The notes: a model not told the origin generated them from the sequence alone. Counted from the stretch's first letter, positions 33,619 through 42,965 are shown. The stretch is 64,000 nt of DNA from Thermicanus aegyptius DSM 12793 (GCF_000510645.1 NZ_KI783301.1:2976698-3040697); one strand, 5' to 3'. Numbers and translations are program-made.

Positions 33619-34425
33619 TTATTTCTTCGCTTTCTCCAGGCATTCACCGATATAGCGAACCGATTGTTTATACGCTTCTTCAGGAGGATTGCCGATCACC
33701 CGACATTCAAACGTTAAATACCCGTCATACCCCATCTCCGTAAGCGCCTTAAAACCGGGGATAAAATCGAGGTGGCCCGTTCCCGGCTCATAGCGGTGAC
33801 TGTCGGCCAGATGGATGTGTCCGATCAAATCCTTCGCTTCCCTTAAGCTCTCATCAATTCTCGGTTCCTCGATATTCATGTGATAGAAATCGGCAGTCAC
33901 CTTAACGTATGAAAACTTCCCTTCGCGAATGATGGAAACCGCATCGCCGAGTCGGTTTAACATATGATCTTCGTACCTGTTAAGGGGTTCCAGATAAATC
34001 AACGTACCGGTCGATTCCGCCACACGGTTTAACCGATCAAGCGATTCCAACAGGACCTTGCGATCCTCTTCCTCCGATCTCGGGGGAACCATGGGAGGGA
34101 GCCTCTTCGAGAACATCCCCCAGGCCGCAGGAACAACAATCCCCTTCCCGGATAAAAGAGACAACCTGTTTAAGATTTCGGCGATATCCTTTATGCAAAG
34201 CTTTCTTTTCTCTTCATCAAAATCACCGATCCAGCCTCTATATCCGCCGCATACGGTGACAACGGGTAAATCGGCATCAGCCATGGCCTTTTTTACCTCA
34301 TCGAAGCGGTTCAACAATTCTCTGCCATCGATTTCAAACCCATCAAATCCCATGGATTTTACCAGGGTGAACTTTTCGAAAAAAGATTCCGGAAAAAAAG
34401 GTTTATCCTGTGTTGCCAGCTTCAT
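33619..34425 (-). CDS. TIM-barrel sugar isomerase/epimerase (YcjR-like)
   Basis: This 268-residue member of the xylose-isomerase-like TIM barrel family has metal-binding glutamate and histidine positions visible in LIYLEPLNRYEDHMLNR, DFYHMNIEE, IGHIHLADSHRYEPG and LTFECR. In the E. coli ycj locus the equivalent YcjR epimerises C4 of 3-keto-hexosides, turning gulosides into glucosides between the two dehydrogenase steps. The same three-enzyme set is kept here. ATG has AAAGGAAG upstream. There is a 75-base gap to the Gfo/Idh gene. Confidence 0.85.
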   Translation of the reverse strand: MKLATQDKPFFPESFFEKFTLVKSMGFDGFEIDGRELLNRFDEVKKAMADADLPVVTVCGGYRGWIGDFDEEKRKLCIKDIAEILNRLSLLSGKGIVVPAAWGMFSKRLPPMVPPRSEEEDRKVLLESLDRLNRVAESTGTLIYLEPLNRYEDHMLNRLGDAVSIIREGKFSYVKVTADFYHMNIEEPRIDESLREAKDLIGHIHLADSHRYEPGTGHLDFIPGFKALTEMGYDGYLTFECRVIGNPPEEAYKQSVRYIGECLEKAKK

Positions 34426-34456
34426 TTGACTCTTCCTTTCCCTTCAGCAGTCACCA

Positions 34457-35515
34457 TCAGTCAAAGGTAACGCCCAATTTAATGCTGGATTCCGGATGTT
34501 GATCTACATAACGGCAATAGGCTTCCGCAGATTCTTCAAAGGGAACGACGGGAAAGATGATCTCCTCGCAGTTAATTCTCCCAGAGGCGAGCATTTCCCA
34601 ACAAGTCTCCTCGATTCTCCGGCGGTTCCATCGGGGATAGTCGGGATTAGGTTCGCTGGCCACCCGGGAGAACACAATTTTTGCATTGTTATAATGGGCT
34701 TCACGACCGAGATGAAGGCCTCCGGGAAATTCCTTGGCCCACCCCACATAGGCAATCGTTCCTCCATAGGCCAATCCGCGAAGTGAAGCTTGAAGGGCCT
34801 GGACGCTCGCGCTGGTTTCTATGATCACATCAACGCCCATTTTCCCCGTCGATTTTTTTAACTCCAATCCAACATCCTGGCTCAGCGGGTCAAACGCTTC
34901 ATCCGCCCCCGCCCGCAAAGCAACTTCCCGGCGGAGGCGAATGGGATCCACCACCGCTACATAACTTGCCCCATACTGTTTCGCCATTTGGGCGGCAATT
35001 TGTCCGATTGCCCCAAGTCCAATAACGGCCACACGATCTCCAGGACGCATATGGGAATCCCGGATGCCGCCCAATGCGAACTGGGCCGGATCATAACAAA
35101 CCGCGTTCTTCCAGGTCATTCCATCAGGCACTTTTCGGAGCCGGTAATTATCCACGGCATTCACGATATGGGTTTCCCTAATCCCGCCGTAACTGCATAC
35201 GATCTCCCCTACGTGAAATTCCTTCACTTCGTTCCCGACTTCAATGATCTCCCCAACCCACTGATTGCCCAGATTCCATGCCCCGAACCGGACGCCCCGT
35301 TCCTCTTTTGGATCCCGTGGCAGAAAGAGTTTCCACTCCGGATCGTATTGTTCATTCATAAACGGAGTAATTCCCCGGAAATCGGCCAGCTCGGAACCAT
35401 GCTTGGGAGAAGCATACTTAACCTTTACCTTTACCTCATTGGGTAAAATTTCCCGATCCTCGTATTCCCTTAATTCCGCCTTTCCGGGCGCGACTGCAAC
35501 AAGTTGTTTGTACAT
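34457..35515 (-). CDS. zinc-type alcohol/polyol dehydrogenase (YcjQ-like)
   Basis: This medium-chain dehydrogenase/reductase (352 residues) has the cofactor motif VAVIGLGAIGQIAAQMAKQYGA (about residues 160-181). The usual N-terminal zinc cysteine region is altered (YASPKHGSELADFRG), and the structural-zinc four-cysteine loop is absent, as in polyol-type members. E. coli YcjQ at this position oxidises a guloside at C3 in the first step of the keto-epimerisation route. The start at 35515 (MYKQLVAVAPG) has AGGGAGG upstream; the longer frame to 35548 overlaps the permease end and lacks a site. Confidence 0.87.
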   Translation of the reverse strand: MYKQLVAVAPGKAELREYEDREILPNEVKVKVKYASPKHGSELADFRGITPFMNEQYDPEWKLFLPRDPKEERGVRFGAWNLGNQWVGEIIEVGNEVKEFHVGEIVCSYGGIRETHIVNAVDNYRLRKVPDGMTWKNAVCYDPAQFALGGIRDSHMRPGDRVAVIGLGAIGQIAAQMAKQYGASYVAVVDPIRLRREVALRAGADEAFDPLSQDVGLELKKSTGKMGVDVIIETSASVQALQASLRGLAYGGTIAYVGWAKEFPGGLHLGREAHYNNAKIVFSRVASEPNPDYPRWNRRRIEETCWEMLASGRINCEEIIFPVVPFEESAEAYCRYVDQHPESSIKLGVTFD

Positions 35516-35550
35516 ATCCGTATCCTCCCTAGGGAAAATTGGTGCCATTT

Positions 35551-36393
35551 TTATTCCTTCACTCCGCCTTCCGTTAGACCACCAGTAAGATACTTGTCCA
35601 CAAGGGCGTAAAGGATGACGATCGGAACCGCCGTTAACAGTGATGCCGCCATCATTCGTCCCCAGACATAATGTTTCGTATTAAAGAGATGACTCAGCCC
35701 GATCGGCAACGTCATGTTTTCTTCCGAAGTGATGAAAACAGAAGCGAACAGGTACTCGTTCCATGCAATCATAAATACATAGATAAACACAGAGACGATG
35801 GCGGGGAGAGAAAGGGGTATGACGATCTTATAGATCACCTGAAACCGGCTCAACCCGTCGATCATCGATGCCTCTTCCAGCGATTCCGGTATCGTTCGGA
35901 AGTAGTTGCCCAGCATATACAGACTGACCGGCATCGTTAATACCAAGTACGTAATAATCAAGGAAAGTTTTGAATCATAGAGATTGATCGCCGTGATCAT
36001 CTGATACAAGGGTACGACCAACAACACGCCCGAAAACATGTAAATCAGCATGACCCCTTTTTGGAAGAGGTTGCGTCCCTTGTAATTCAACCGTGCAAAA
36101 CTGTAAGCCCCCATCGTCCCGATGACCACCGAAAAAAACGCGGTAATAAAAGAGACTTCAAAGCTATTTCGGAAATAGATCCAAAACGGAAATTTTTCAG
36201 GATTCAATACATCCTGGAAATTTTCCCATGTAATCCGTTTAGGGATGAGCTGCGGCACAACTTGAAGGGCTTCCTCATTCGTTTTCAAGGCGGTACTTAA
36301 CATGACCAGAAACGGAAAAATAGTGGTAATGAGAGTCAGGGTTACCAGGCAGAAAAAGATAATTCGATTTACGGTGCGATGTCTGGTTACCAT
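35551..36393 (-). CDS. sugar ABC transporter permease, MalG type (YcjP-like)
   Basis: This inner-membrane permease of the carbohydrate uptake-1 family has 280 residues and six hydrophobic segments. The EAA loop that docks the ATPase is seen as LEEASMIDGLSRFQVIYKIVIPLSLPA (about residues 172-198). Its start overlaps the end of the partner permease by seven bases, a coupled pair. ATG has GGAAGGTG upstream. No ATPase gene is in the operon. Confidence 0.9.
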   Translation of the reverse strand: MVTRHRTVNRIIFFCLVTLTLITTIFPFLVMLSTALKTNEEALQVVPQLIPKRITWENFQDVLNPEKFPFWIYFRNSFEVSFITAFFSVVIGTMGAYSFARLNYKGRNLFQKGVMLIYMFSGVLLVVPLYQMITAINLYDSKLSLIITYLVLTMPVSLYMLGNYFRTIPESLEEASMIDGLSRFQVIYKIVIPLSLPAIVSVFIYVFMIAWNEYLFASVFITSEENMTLPIGLSHLFNTKHYVWGRMMAASLLTAVPIVILYALVDKYLTGGLTEGGVKE

Positions 36394-37271
36394 TTCAACA
36401 CCTTCCTTACCGCCGTAAGCACGAAGAACATGACCAGGATGAACAGGGTGGCGGTGATGGCGGCAGCCATTCCGTGATTATAAGTGGAGAAGGCGGTCTC
36501 ATAGGTATACACGCTTACCACAGGAACTTCTTTTGTAAGAAGGTAAATCTCGTCGAATTTGTAAAAGTTCCAGATGAACCGGAGAATGACCAATGAACCG
36601 AGAACAAACTGTATTTCGGGCAAGGTAACATGCCAAAATTTTCTCCACCCATTTGCCCCGTCGATCTCGGCCGCTTCATACAAGGTGGTATCGATCGACT
36701 GAAGACGGGCTAAAATCATCATGAACGAAAAAGGAAAGAGATGCCATATATCGAACAGGACGACCAGCCAAAAGGCTGCCTTCGGGGAATCCAGCCAGTC
36801 CACACTCAACGGGAGGACATGAAGCTTTTGAACCAATGCGTAGTTTACCATCCCATAAACCGGATTAAACATATATTGCCAAACAAACACCAAAGAGATG
36901 ACCGGAGCCACATAGGGTAATAGTATTACGGATCGTGCCAATCTCCTGCCTCTAAAAGGCTTGTTCAAGAGGATGGCGGTCCCGAGGCCGACTATAGTAG
37001 CCCCGGCGACCGTTATGAGTGTATAAAGCAGGGTGATGGAGATGGATTGCCAGAAGTCGGTATCCCTAAGCAACTCCAGATAATTTTGTAAGCCGATGAA
37101 AATGTCCGGTTTTTTCGGATTGAGAGAGACCTTATGAAAACTTAGCCAGATATTGTAGACGATCGGGTACAAAATAACCGTTACGATGAGAAGGAAAGCA
37201 GGGGCAATGAGCAAATACCCCAATCTTTCTTCCTGAGCCTTTAAGGAATTCCTCTCTCTCTTATTCAGCAT
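36387..37271 (-). CDS. sugar ABC transporter permease, MalF type (YcjO-like)
   Basis: This 294-residue permease has six hydrophobic segments and an EAA loop (YEAAEIDGANGWRKFWHVTLPE). The short form without the large MalF periplasmic loop is usual for CUT1 permeases of Gram-positive bacteria. It pairs with the MalG-type gene at 35551-36393 and follows the binding protein gene by 31 bases. ATG has AAGGAAGTG upstream. Confidence 0.9.
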   Translation of the reverse strand: MLNKRERNSLKAQEERLGYLLIAPAFLLIVTVILYPIVYNIWLSFHKVSLNPKKPDIFIGLQNYLELLRDTDFWQSISITLLYTLITVAGATIVGLGTAILLNKPFRGRRLARSVILLPYVAPVISLVFVWQYMFNPVYGMVNYALVQKLHVLPLSVDWLDSPKAAFWLVVLFDIWHLFPFSFMMILARLQSIDTTLYEAAEIDGANGWRKFWHVTLPEIQFVLGSLVILRFIWNFYKFDEIYLLTKEVPVVSVYTYETAFSTYNHGMAAAITATLFILVMFFVLTAVRKVLKW

Positions 37272-37302
37272 TTACTCACTTCCTTATTAAGGCTGTTCTC
37301 GT

Positions 37303-38649
37303 TTATTGCGTTACTTTTTCCATCGCCTCTTGAGCCTTGTCGGCCGCCTCCTTGGGTTCCATTCCGTGTTCCGTCATGTTGTAGATCGCGTCGCCGATGA
37401 TAAACTGCGCCGAAATCGATCCCATTTGCGGATAGGTAATGCCGTCTTGGAAGCCAAATCGTTGTAAATTGTCCAAAGCAAACGGAATCGTGCTTGCGAG
37501 TTCTCCAAAGGTTTTGAGCACTTCATTATCCAAATAAACAGGATCTTCGGCAATCGACTTTCTCACAGGGTTCGTTCCACCGGGCGACAGGTGCAAATAC
37601 TTGATGTTACTTTCCTTTTCCATCATAAAGAGCACAAATTTCTTGGCAGCTTCTCTTTGTTCCGGGGTGATCGTGTTCATGACGGCGAGGGAGGAGATTT
37701 GCCCGAAAGAAGCCTTGCTCTTTTTCTCGGGAACGGCAAATCCCGTGGCTTTGGCCAACTCCTTATTCTGAGAGAGGTCCCCCATAATATAAGTGGAGTA
37801 CATCACCATCGGTACGCGGCCCGCAAGATACATCTCCCGTGCTTCACGCCAGCTTTCTGCGCCGGGGGGCGTGTATTGGGCTAACTCTTTGTAAAATGTG
37901 AGGGCTTCCACCATTTCAGGCGTGTTAAAATTCACTTTGCCGTCACGGTCGAATACCACGGCGTTATTCGACAGGGCGAATTGGCTGAAGGTCTGTTCCG
38001 AAAAATCATCTTTTTGTGTCCCGATCACGATGCCATATTTTTGATTCTGCGGATCATAAAAAGCCTTTGCAGCCTTTAATATATTTTCCCAAGTTGTAGG
38101 AGGCTCCAGCCCTTTTTCTTTGAACAATTCCTGATTATACCATATCCCCTGTACCCAACCGGAGATCGGCACGCCGAAATATCCGCCTTTTGGATCTTTC
38201 ATGTTGTCCAGCGGACCTTTGAAAAAGTCATCTTTCCCAATCTCATTGATGATTTCTTCATGGAGGGACTCATCAAGAACTTCCGATTTCCCAAGGAACA
38301 TCATCTGGTCAATCCCGCCCTCAATGATGGCAGGCAATTTATTGGCGCCGAGCGCAGCGGAGATCTTGCTTGGAAAGTCTTCTTCCGCCGTAGGTACCTG
38401 CTCCACATGAATCCCCGGATTCTCCGCTTCAAACTTGGCAATGAGATCTTTGAGCACCGAGACCCGTTCTTCCTCAGTCAAAGTATGCCAAAATTGGATG
38501 GTAACATTTTTCTCTCCCGAATCATTTTTCCCCTGGTTCCCGGTTGAGGAAGAGTCGCCCTGGGTGTTCCCGCTTCCTCCACCGCAAGCCGTTAATACCA
38601 ACGAAAAAGATAACAGCAGACTCAGAAACAAGGTAATTTTACGCTTCAT
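37303..38649 (-). CDS. sugar ABC transporter substrate-binding lipoprotein (YcjN-like)
   Basis: This extracellular solute-binding protein family 1 lipoprotein (448 residues) has a lipobox in SLVLTACGGGS (cysteine about residue 22), a Ser/Gly/Asn-rich linker and a bilobed domain typical of oligosaccharide receptors (VTIQFWHTLTEEERV; YFGVPISGWVQGIWYN). It is the first structural gene of the operon and lies just downstream of an AACGTT-centred operator. It delivers the glucoside to the two permeases. GGAGG lies nine bases upstream of ATG. Confidence 0.9.
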   Translation of the reverse strand: MKRKITLFLSLLLSFSLVLTACGGGSGNTQGDSSSTGNQGKNDSGEKNVTIQFWHTLTEEERVSVLKDLIAKFEAENPGIHVEQVPTAEEDFPSKISAALGANKLPAIIEGGIDQMMFLGKSEVLDESLHEEIINEIGKDDFFKGPLDNMKDPKGGYFGVPISGWVQGIWYNQELFKEKGLEPPTTWENILKAAKAFYDPQNQKYGIVIGTQKDDFSEQTFSQFALSNNAVVFDRDGKVNFNTPEMVEALTFYKELAQYTPPGAESWREAREMYLAGRVPMVMYSTYIMGDLSQNKELAKATGFAVPEKKSKASFGQISSLAVMNTITPEQREAAKKFVLFMMEKESNIKYLHLSPGGTNPVRKSIAEDPVYLDNEVLKTFGELASTIPFALDNLQRFGFQDGITYPQMGSISAQFIIGDAIYNMTEHGMEPKEAADKAQEAMEKVTQ

Positions 38650-38668
38650 CCTTTCATTCCTCCTTTTA

Positions 38669-38682
38669 CAAAAACGTTTTTG
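38669..38682 (-). promoter_or_regulatory. LacI-type operator before the binding protein gene
   Basis: The perfect palindrome CAAAAACGTTTTTG is identical to the one in front of the regulator gene (39743-39756). It sits 20 bases upstream of the binding protein start, between the regulator stop and the operon. Confidence 0.75.
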
Positions 38683-38699
38683 GCCAAAGGCATAAAAAA

Positions 38700-39722
38700 C
38701 TACTTTTTAAGACGGGATGTGGATGACCTGACGACGAGCTTGCAAGGTAATACGACCGGATGGATTTCCGGTTCAGGATTCTCAATGAATTTCAGAAGGA
38801 GACCGGCCGCTTCGCTGCCCAGCCCATATTTGTCTTGCCGTACCGTTGTCAGGGGAGGTGAAAACGTTTTAGCTTCCTTAATGTCGTCAAACCCTACAAC
38901 AGAAACATCTTCAGGAACTTTGTATCCCAACTCAGTAAGAGCGTCAATCACACCAAACGCCATTTCATCACTCGCCGCGAAAAATGCAGTGATCTCGGGA
39001 TGTTTCAACATGATCTCCTTTGTCGCCGTGTATGCCTTTTCTCGAGAAAAATAGCCCAATTGAACATACGTAGGATTAAATCCGATTTTTCTTTCCATCA
39101 GAGCATCCTGATAGCCTCTTAATCGGTCAAAACTGGTCTTGCTGATCTCGTCACCTCCAATAAAGGCGATCCTTTCATGTCCCAAATCAAACAGATGTGA
39201 CATCGCTTCTTTTGATCCGTGATAGTTATCGGATTCTACATAGGTGCAGACCCTCCCCTCCATAGGAATGTCGATGGCAACACAAGGGATATCGCTTTCC
39301 TGAAGTTCAGTGAGCGTCTCCGTTTTTTTCTTTCCCTCACCTGTTAGCAAAAGAACAACTCCATCCACGCTTCTCTCACGGCATAACGTCGTATAGGTTG
39401 CCCTCTCCTTATTCTTGTTCGTAAAGATGAGGAGATCATATCCCGCATTCCCCACTACTTCCCTAACCGCTGAGATGACATCGAGAAAAAAGGGATGGTC
39501 GAATCCAGAATTCACTTTGTTGCCAAAGAAGATGCCGATCGTATATGTCTTCTTCTGGACCAGACTTTTGGCTACGGCATTCGGAAAATAATTCAATTCT
39601 CTGGCGATCCGAAGGATCTTTTCCCGGGTCTCTTTACTCACATCGGAGTAATTGTTTAGGGTTCTTGATACCGTAGAAACAGAGACTCCTGCTCTTTTCG
39701 CAATATCTCTTATGGATGCCAT
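38700..39722 (-). CDS. LacI family transcriptional regulator of the glucoside operon
   Basis: This LacI/GalR regulator (340 residues) has an N-terminal helix-turn-helix (SIRDIAKRAGVSVSTVSRTL), the hinge helix with the NAVAKSLVQ pattern near residue 55, and a periplasmic-binding-protein-like effector domain (about residues 60-335). The ATG at 39722 has GGGGGT five bases upstream; the TTG at 39734 is less likely. It is the counterpart of E. coli YcjW and is transcribed in the same direction as the transporter genes. Identical palindromes before this gene and before the binding protein gene point to autoregulation and operon repression relieved by a sugar or sugar phosphate. Confidence 0.9.
   Translation of the reverse strand: MASIRDIAKRAGVSVSTVSRTLNNYSDVSKETREKILRIARELNYFPNAVAKSLVQKKTYTIGIFFGNKVNSGFDHPFFLDVISAVREVVGNAGYDLLIFTNKNKERATYTTLCRERSVDGVVLLLTGEGKKKTETLTELQESDIPCVAIDIPMEGRVCTYVESDNYHGSKEAMSHLFDLGHERIAFIGGDEISKTSFDRLRGYQDALMERKIGFNPTYVQLGYFSREKAYTATKEIMLKHPEITAFFAASDEMAFGVIDALTELGYKVPEDVSVVGFDDIKEAKTFSPPLTTVRQDKYGLGSEAAGLLLKFIENPEPEIHPVVLPCKLVVRSSTSRLKK
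38859..38872 (-). promoter_or_regulatory. operator-like palindrome inside the regulator gene
   Basis: TGAAAACGTTTTAG contains the AAAACGTTTT core of the two outer operators and also resembles a CcpA cre. It lies in coding sequence 190 bases upstream of the operator at 38669, so it could be an auxiliary operator or chance. Confidence 0.35.
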
Positions 39723-39742
39723 AACAACCCCCAATATTCATT

Positions 39743-39756
39743 CAAAAACGTTTTTG
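39743..39756 (-). promoter_or_regulatory. LacI-type operator before the regulator gene
   Basis: CAAAAACGTTTTTG, identical to the site at 38669-38682. It lies at about +5 to +18 relative to the predicted start of transcription, a position suited to repression. Confidence 0.78.
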
Positions 39757-39767
39757 TTAACGTATAC

Positions 39768-39796
39768 ATCATAACACGATCCATGTTATTAATCAA
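39768..39796 (-). promoter_or_regulatory. sigma-A promoter of the regulator gene / operon
   Basis: On the minus strand TTGATT (39791-39796) and TATGAT (39768-39773) are 17 bases apart. The operator lies immediately downstream. The stretch 39797-39945 has no supported gene. Confidence 0.72.
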
Positions 39797-39945
39797 TAGG
39801 TGTCATGATTTCGTAATATAGTAATGTAGAGATGATCTATTGCTCACCAAGAGAATAAAGATCCGCCGGTATTCCTCACTTTATTTTATTGTGGGTGTTT
39901 TGATGAGAACATTCCTTATCAATGAATAAGAGGGCATTCATTTTA

Positions 39946-40233
39946 TTACATAAACCGATGGTCGTAATAAAAATAGAATAAGAGGATCTGCAAAAAAAAG
40001 AAAACCGGAATCCACAGAAGAAAGCGAAAATGTTTCGTCTTATGCCGGAAAAATCTCATGCCGAGCCAAACTCCAAAAGCTCCGCCTAAAGCCGAGAGGA
40101 GAAAAAACGTCTTCTCAGGGACCCTTCTTCCTCCCCGTTCGGCTTTTCGTTTATCAAACCCCATGAGGATAAGCCCCAGGAGATTTATGAAAATCAGGAT
40201 GGATGCAATTACCGCTTCAATCGGAGAAATCAT
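39946..40233 (-). CDS. DUF1294 family membrane protein
   Basis: This 95-residue protein has three hydrophobic segments and the DUF1294 signature MGFDKRKAERGGRRVPEKTFFLLSALGGAFGVWLGM... with RHKTKHFRF. The family's function is unknown. The ATG at 40233 has GAAGGGA upstream; the in-frame TTG at 40236 is an alternative. The gene stands alone between the glucoside regulator and pepT. Confidence 0.85.
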   Translation of the reverse strand: MISPIEAVIASILIFINLLGLILMGFDKRKAERGGRRVPEKTFFLLSALGGAFGVWLGMRFFRHKTKHFRFLLWIPVFFFLQILLFYFYYDHRFM

Positions 40234-40502
40234 CAACTATCCCTTCCATAAAAGATAAAGAAACCTTTTTTCTCCCTTTAAGGATGAATCTTTCATGTCC
40301 TTTTGCCAAATGAGGAATCCTAAAATGAGCTTTATCCACATATGGCGTTAAAATAATCGTATCACAGGTCCTTGAAAAATTAAACCTAAAAATCCCTATT
40401 ATTTTCCTTCTCCCGGTGGTAAGTTTTCCGCATCTCTTCCACTTATGGTAAAATGATTGGTAAAATGGTTTTATCCATACAGAATGGAGATGAAGATCAT
40501 TG

Positions 40503-41747
40503 ATGGATGAATTAAAACAAGAAATCGTTGAACGGTTCTTCACGTATGTAAAAGTGGATACCCAGTCCAATGAAGAGAAGAGCACCTGCCCCTCCACACC
40601 GGGCCAGTTCACCTTGGCCCGCATGCTCGTGGATGAGTTGAAAAAAATCGGTATGGAAGAGGTGACCCTGGATGAAAATGGGTATGTAATGGCTACACTG
40701 CCGGCCAATACGAACAAGCAGATCCCCACCATCGGCTTTTTGGCCCACCTGGACACTTCTCCCGACTTCACGGGCGCCCATGTGAATCCGAAGATTATTG
40801 AACATTACGACGGAGGAGAAATCCTCCTCAACGAAGCATTACATATCGTGATGTCGCCGCACGATTTCCCCCAACTTGCCGATTACAAAGGGCATACCCT
40901 CATTACCACCGACGGAACGACCCTCCTCGGCGCAGACGACAAGGCCGGCATTGCGGAAATTATGACCGCCATGTCTTACCTGATCGCCCATCCGGAAATC
41001 AAACACGGAAAAGTGAGGGTCGCTTTTACCCCCGATGAGGAGATCGGCAGAGGTCCGCATAAATTCGATGTGGCCGCCTTTCATGCCAATTTCGCCTATA
41101 CGATGGATGGCGGACCCCTGGGAGAATTGGAGTATGAAAGCTTTAATGCAGCTTCCGCCAAAATCACGATCAAGGGAAAAAACATTCATCCCGGAACGGC
41201 TAAGGGGAAGATGGTAAACTCCATGAAGATTGCCATGGAATTGCACCGTCGTCTACCCGAAAAGGAAGCTCCGGAATATACCGAAGGCTATGAGGGTTTT
41301 TATCATCTCAACTCGTTTCAAGGAGATGTGGAACAGACGAAACTGCACTACCTTATCCGGGATTTTGACAGGGAAGCATTTCATGCCCGCAAAGCAGCCT
41401 TGGAAAAGATCGTAAATGAATTCAAGGAGAAATACGGAGAAGATAAGATCTTGCTGGATATGAAAGACCAATATTACAACATGAGGGAAAAGATTGAACC
41501 GGTGAAGGAGATCGTCGAGATTGCCCATCAGGCGATGGTCAACCTGGGGATAAAACCCATCGTGAAGCCGATCCGTGGCGGAACCGACGGCTCCCAGCTT
41601 TCCTATATGGGGCTGCCCACGCCCAATATCTTCGCGGGTGGCGAAAATTTCCATGGAAAGTACGAATTTATTTCGGTTGAGAATATGGTAAAGGCAACCC
41701 AGGTCATCATTGAAATCCTAAAGCTGTTTGAACAACGGGGGACATAA
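40503..41747 (+). CDS. pepT: peptidase T (tripeptide aminopeptidase)
   Basis: This cytoplasmic M20B zinc peptidase releases the N-terminal residue from tripeptides. Metal and catalytic residues are seen in [14 protein letters not shown] (His, Asp), [14 protein letters not shown] (bridging Asp), [15 protein letters not shown] (catalytic Glu pair), [14 protein letters not shown] and, near the end, the His in [11 protein letters not shown]. About 414 residues is normal. The ATG at 40503 is 13 bases from GGAG; the TTG at 40500 is ten bases away and may be used instead. The gene is monocistronic and divergent from DUF1294. With the dpp/ykf genes downstream it forms a peptide-use neighbourhood. Confidence 0.93.
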   Translation: MDELKQEIVERFFTYVKVDTQSNEEKSTCPSTPGQFTLARMLVDELKKIGMEEVTLDENGYVMATLPANTNKQIPTIGFLAHLDTSPDFTGAHVNPKIIEHYDGGEILLNEALHIVMSPHDFPQLADYKGHTLITTDGTTLLGADDKAGIAEIMTAMSYLIAHPEIKHGKVRVAFTPDEEIGRGPHKFDVAAFHANFAYTMDGGPLGELEYESFNAASAKITIKGKNIHPGTAKGKMVNSMKIAMELHRRLPEKEAPEYTEGYEGFYHLNSFQGDVEQTKLHYLIRDFDREAFHARKAALEKIVNEFKEKYGEDKILLDMKDQYYNMREKIEPVKEIVEIAHQAMVNLGIKPIVKPIRGGTDGSQLSYMGLPTPNIFAGGENFHGKYEFISVENMVKATQVIIEILKLFEQRGT

Positions 41748-41768
41748 CGCCTCGATCTATCCCAACGG

Positions 41769-41804
41769 TAAAGGGAATCCCTCTCATCAGAGGAATTCCC
41801 TTTA
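41769..41804 (+). terminator. hairpin after pepT (possibly bidirectional)
   Basis: TAAAGGGAATCCCTCT and AGAGGAATTCCCTTTA form a 16-base stem with one mismatch and a CATC loop. The flanking T/A runs are short, so it could serve both pepT and the convergent ykfC-like gene, although about 100 bases separate it from the latter. Confidence 0.65.
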
Positions 41805-41908
41805 TCGGAAAGAAGCTTCTCCTCAAATCTTAATGAAAGGACCTCAGTTCCATTCGCCTCTTTCGGTCATCGTTTACCTTTCATGGTTGCTTATGAAAAA
41901 GGAAGCGG

Positions 41909-42859
41909 TCAAACATACCTTCTCGATATGGCGTGTTCCTTTTCCAGCTTATATCCCGCAAGGGATACGATTTCCACGCAGCTCGATGTGTCGGGAGAGT
42001 GAATCATTCGGTTATTCCCGATATACATCCCCACATGGTGAACCCTCCCCTTCCCTTCTTCGTGGGCAAAGAAGAGAAGATCCCCCGGGAGTAATTCATC
42101 CCTCCCGATCTTCCTGCCATGCTCCGATTGGACGGAAGAGTCCCTCGGGATGATGATCCCATGAGCCTTGTAAACCGAATAAACAAATCCTGAGCAATCG
42201 TAACCGTACGCCGAAAGCCCGCCCCAGAGATAGCGGAGGCCGAGGAAACGTTTTGCGGTCTTTACCAACGCTTCACCGATTTCGATCCCGGTCGTTTGCC
42301 CTTCCCCCTTATCCCCTTCGGAAGCAACTACCGTCACATCTTCCTTACGAAGGAGCCGAGGTCCGTGCGGCGTCGCCACGGTAATCCAGTCTTCCCCCGG
42401 GTTTAGGATCGGAAGCCGGGTGAGGAAACTCAGTTCAATCCCCGGTTCTTTCTCCGTAGAATAGAGATTCGTCTTGTGAGCGGTAACCATCGCAACGCCG
42501 TGCCTTTTCTCCTCCATCTCGGGAAGCACGGGGGATAACTGACAGGTTGGAATCCATCCCGGATAGCCGAGGGGGTTCTTCGGCGTCGGCTGATCGGGAA
42601 TGGCAATTTTTGCCCAATCCCCCCTCTCTTCCAAGAGAATAACCCGAGTCCCATAAAGCGCCTGCGTTTGTATACGATTGCCGGTATATAAATCAAGCCT
42701 ATCCCCATCATCCATCCGGGCGAACCAGCCGTAGAGATCGACGGGATTGAGCAACGCGCTGCGGTCCTTATCCCTAGGGGAATCCGGGGATGTCCAGACC
42801 GTGGCTACGGAGACCGATATGATTCTTTCCTTTCCTGCCATTGATGCCTGATTCAACAA
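41909..42859 (-). CDS. ykfC: NlpC/P60 dipeptidyl-peptidase (YkfC-like)
   Basis: This protein cleaves the gamma-D-Glu to L-Lys/DAP bond of wall peptides. Two SH3-like domains (about residues 10-180) precede a C-terminal NlpC/P60 domain with the catalytic Cys in GYDCSGFVYSVYKAHG (about residue 223), His in RVHHVGMYIGNNRMIH and a third polar residue downstream. No signal peptide is seen, so it acts in the cytoplasm on imported muropeptides, as Bacillus YkfC does. The start is TTG at 42859 or 42856 with GGGAG upstream. It is the last gene of the dpp-ykf operon. The epimerase YkfB is not between it and ykfA as it is in B. subtilis. Confidence 0.88.
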   Translation of the reverse strand: MLNQASMAGKERIISVSVATVWTSPDSPRDKDRSALLNPVDLYGWFARMDDGDRLDLYTGNRIQTQALYGTRVILLEERGDWAKIAIPDQPTPKNPLGYPGWIPTCQLSPVLPEMEEKRHGVAMVTAHKTNLYSTEKEPGIELSFLTRLPILNPGEDWITVATPHGPRLLRKEDVTVVASEGDKGEGQTTGIEIGEALVKTAKRFLGLRYLWGGLSAYGYDCSGFVYSVYKAHGIIIPRDSSVQSEHGRKIGRDELLPGDLLFFAHEEGKGRVHHVGMYIGNNRMIHSPDTSSCVEIVSLAGYKLEKEHAISRRYV

Positions 42860-42965
42860 AATCGACTCCCTCGTTCTTTCCTTATCGATTCATAACTCTC
42901 TTCCTCATAAGAGAAAGACCATCTTCCATTCTATGGTTGTCCTTTGTTACCGGCACGGCAACGGA

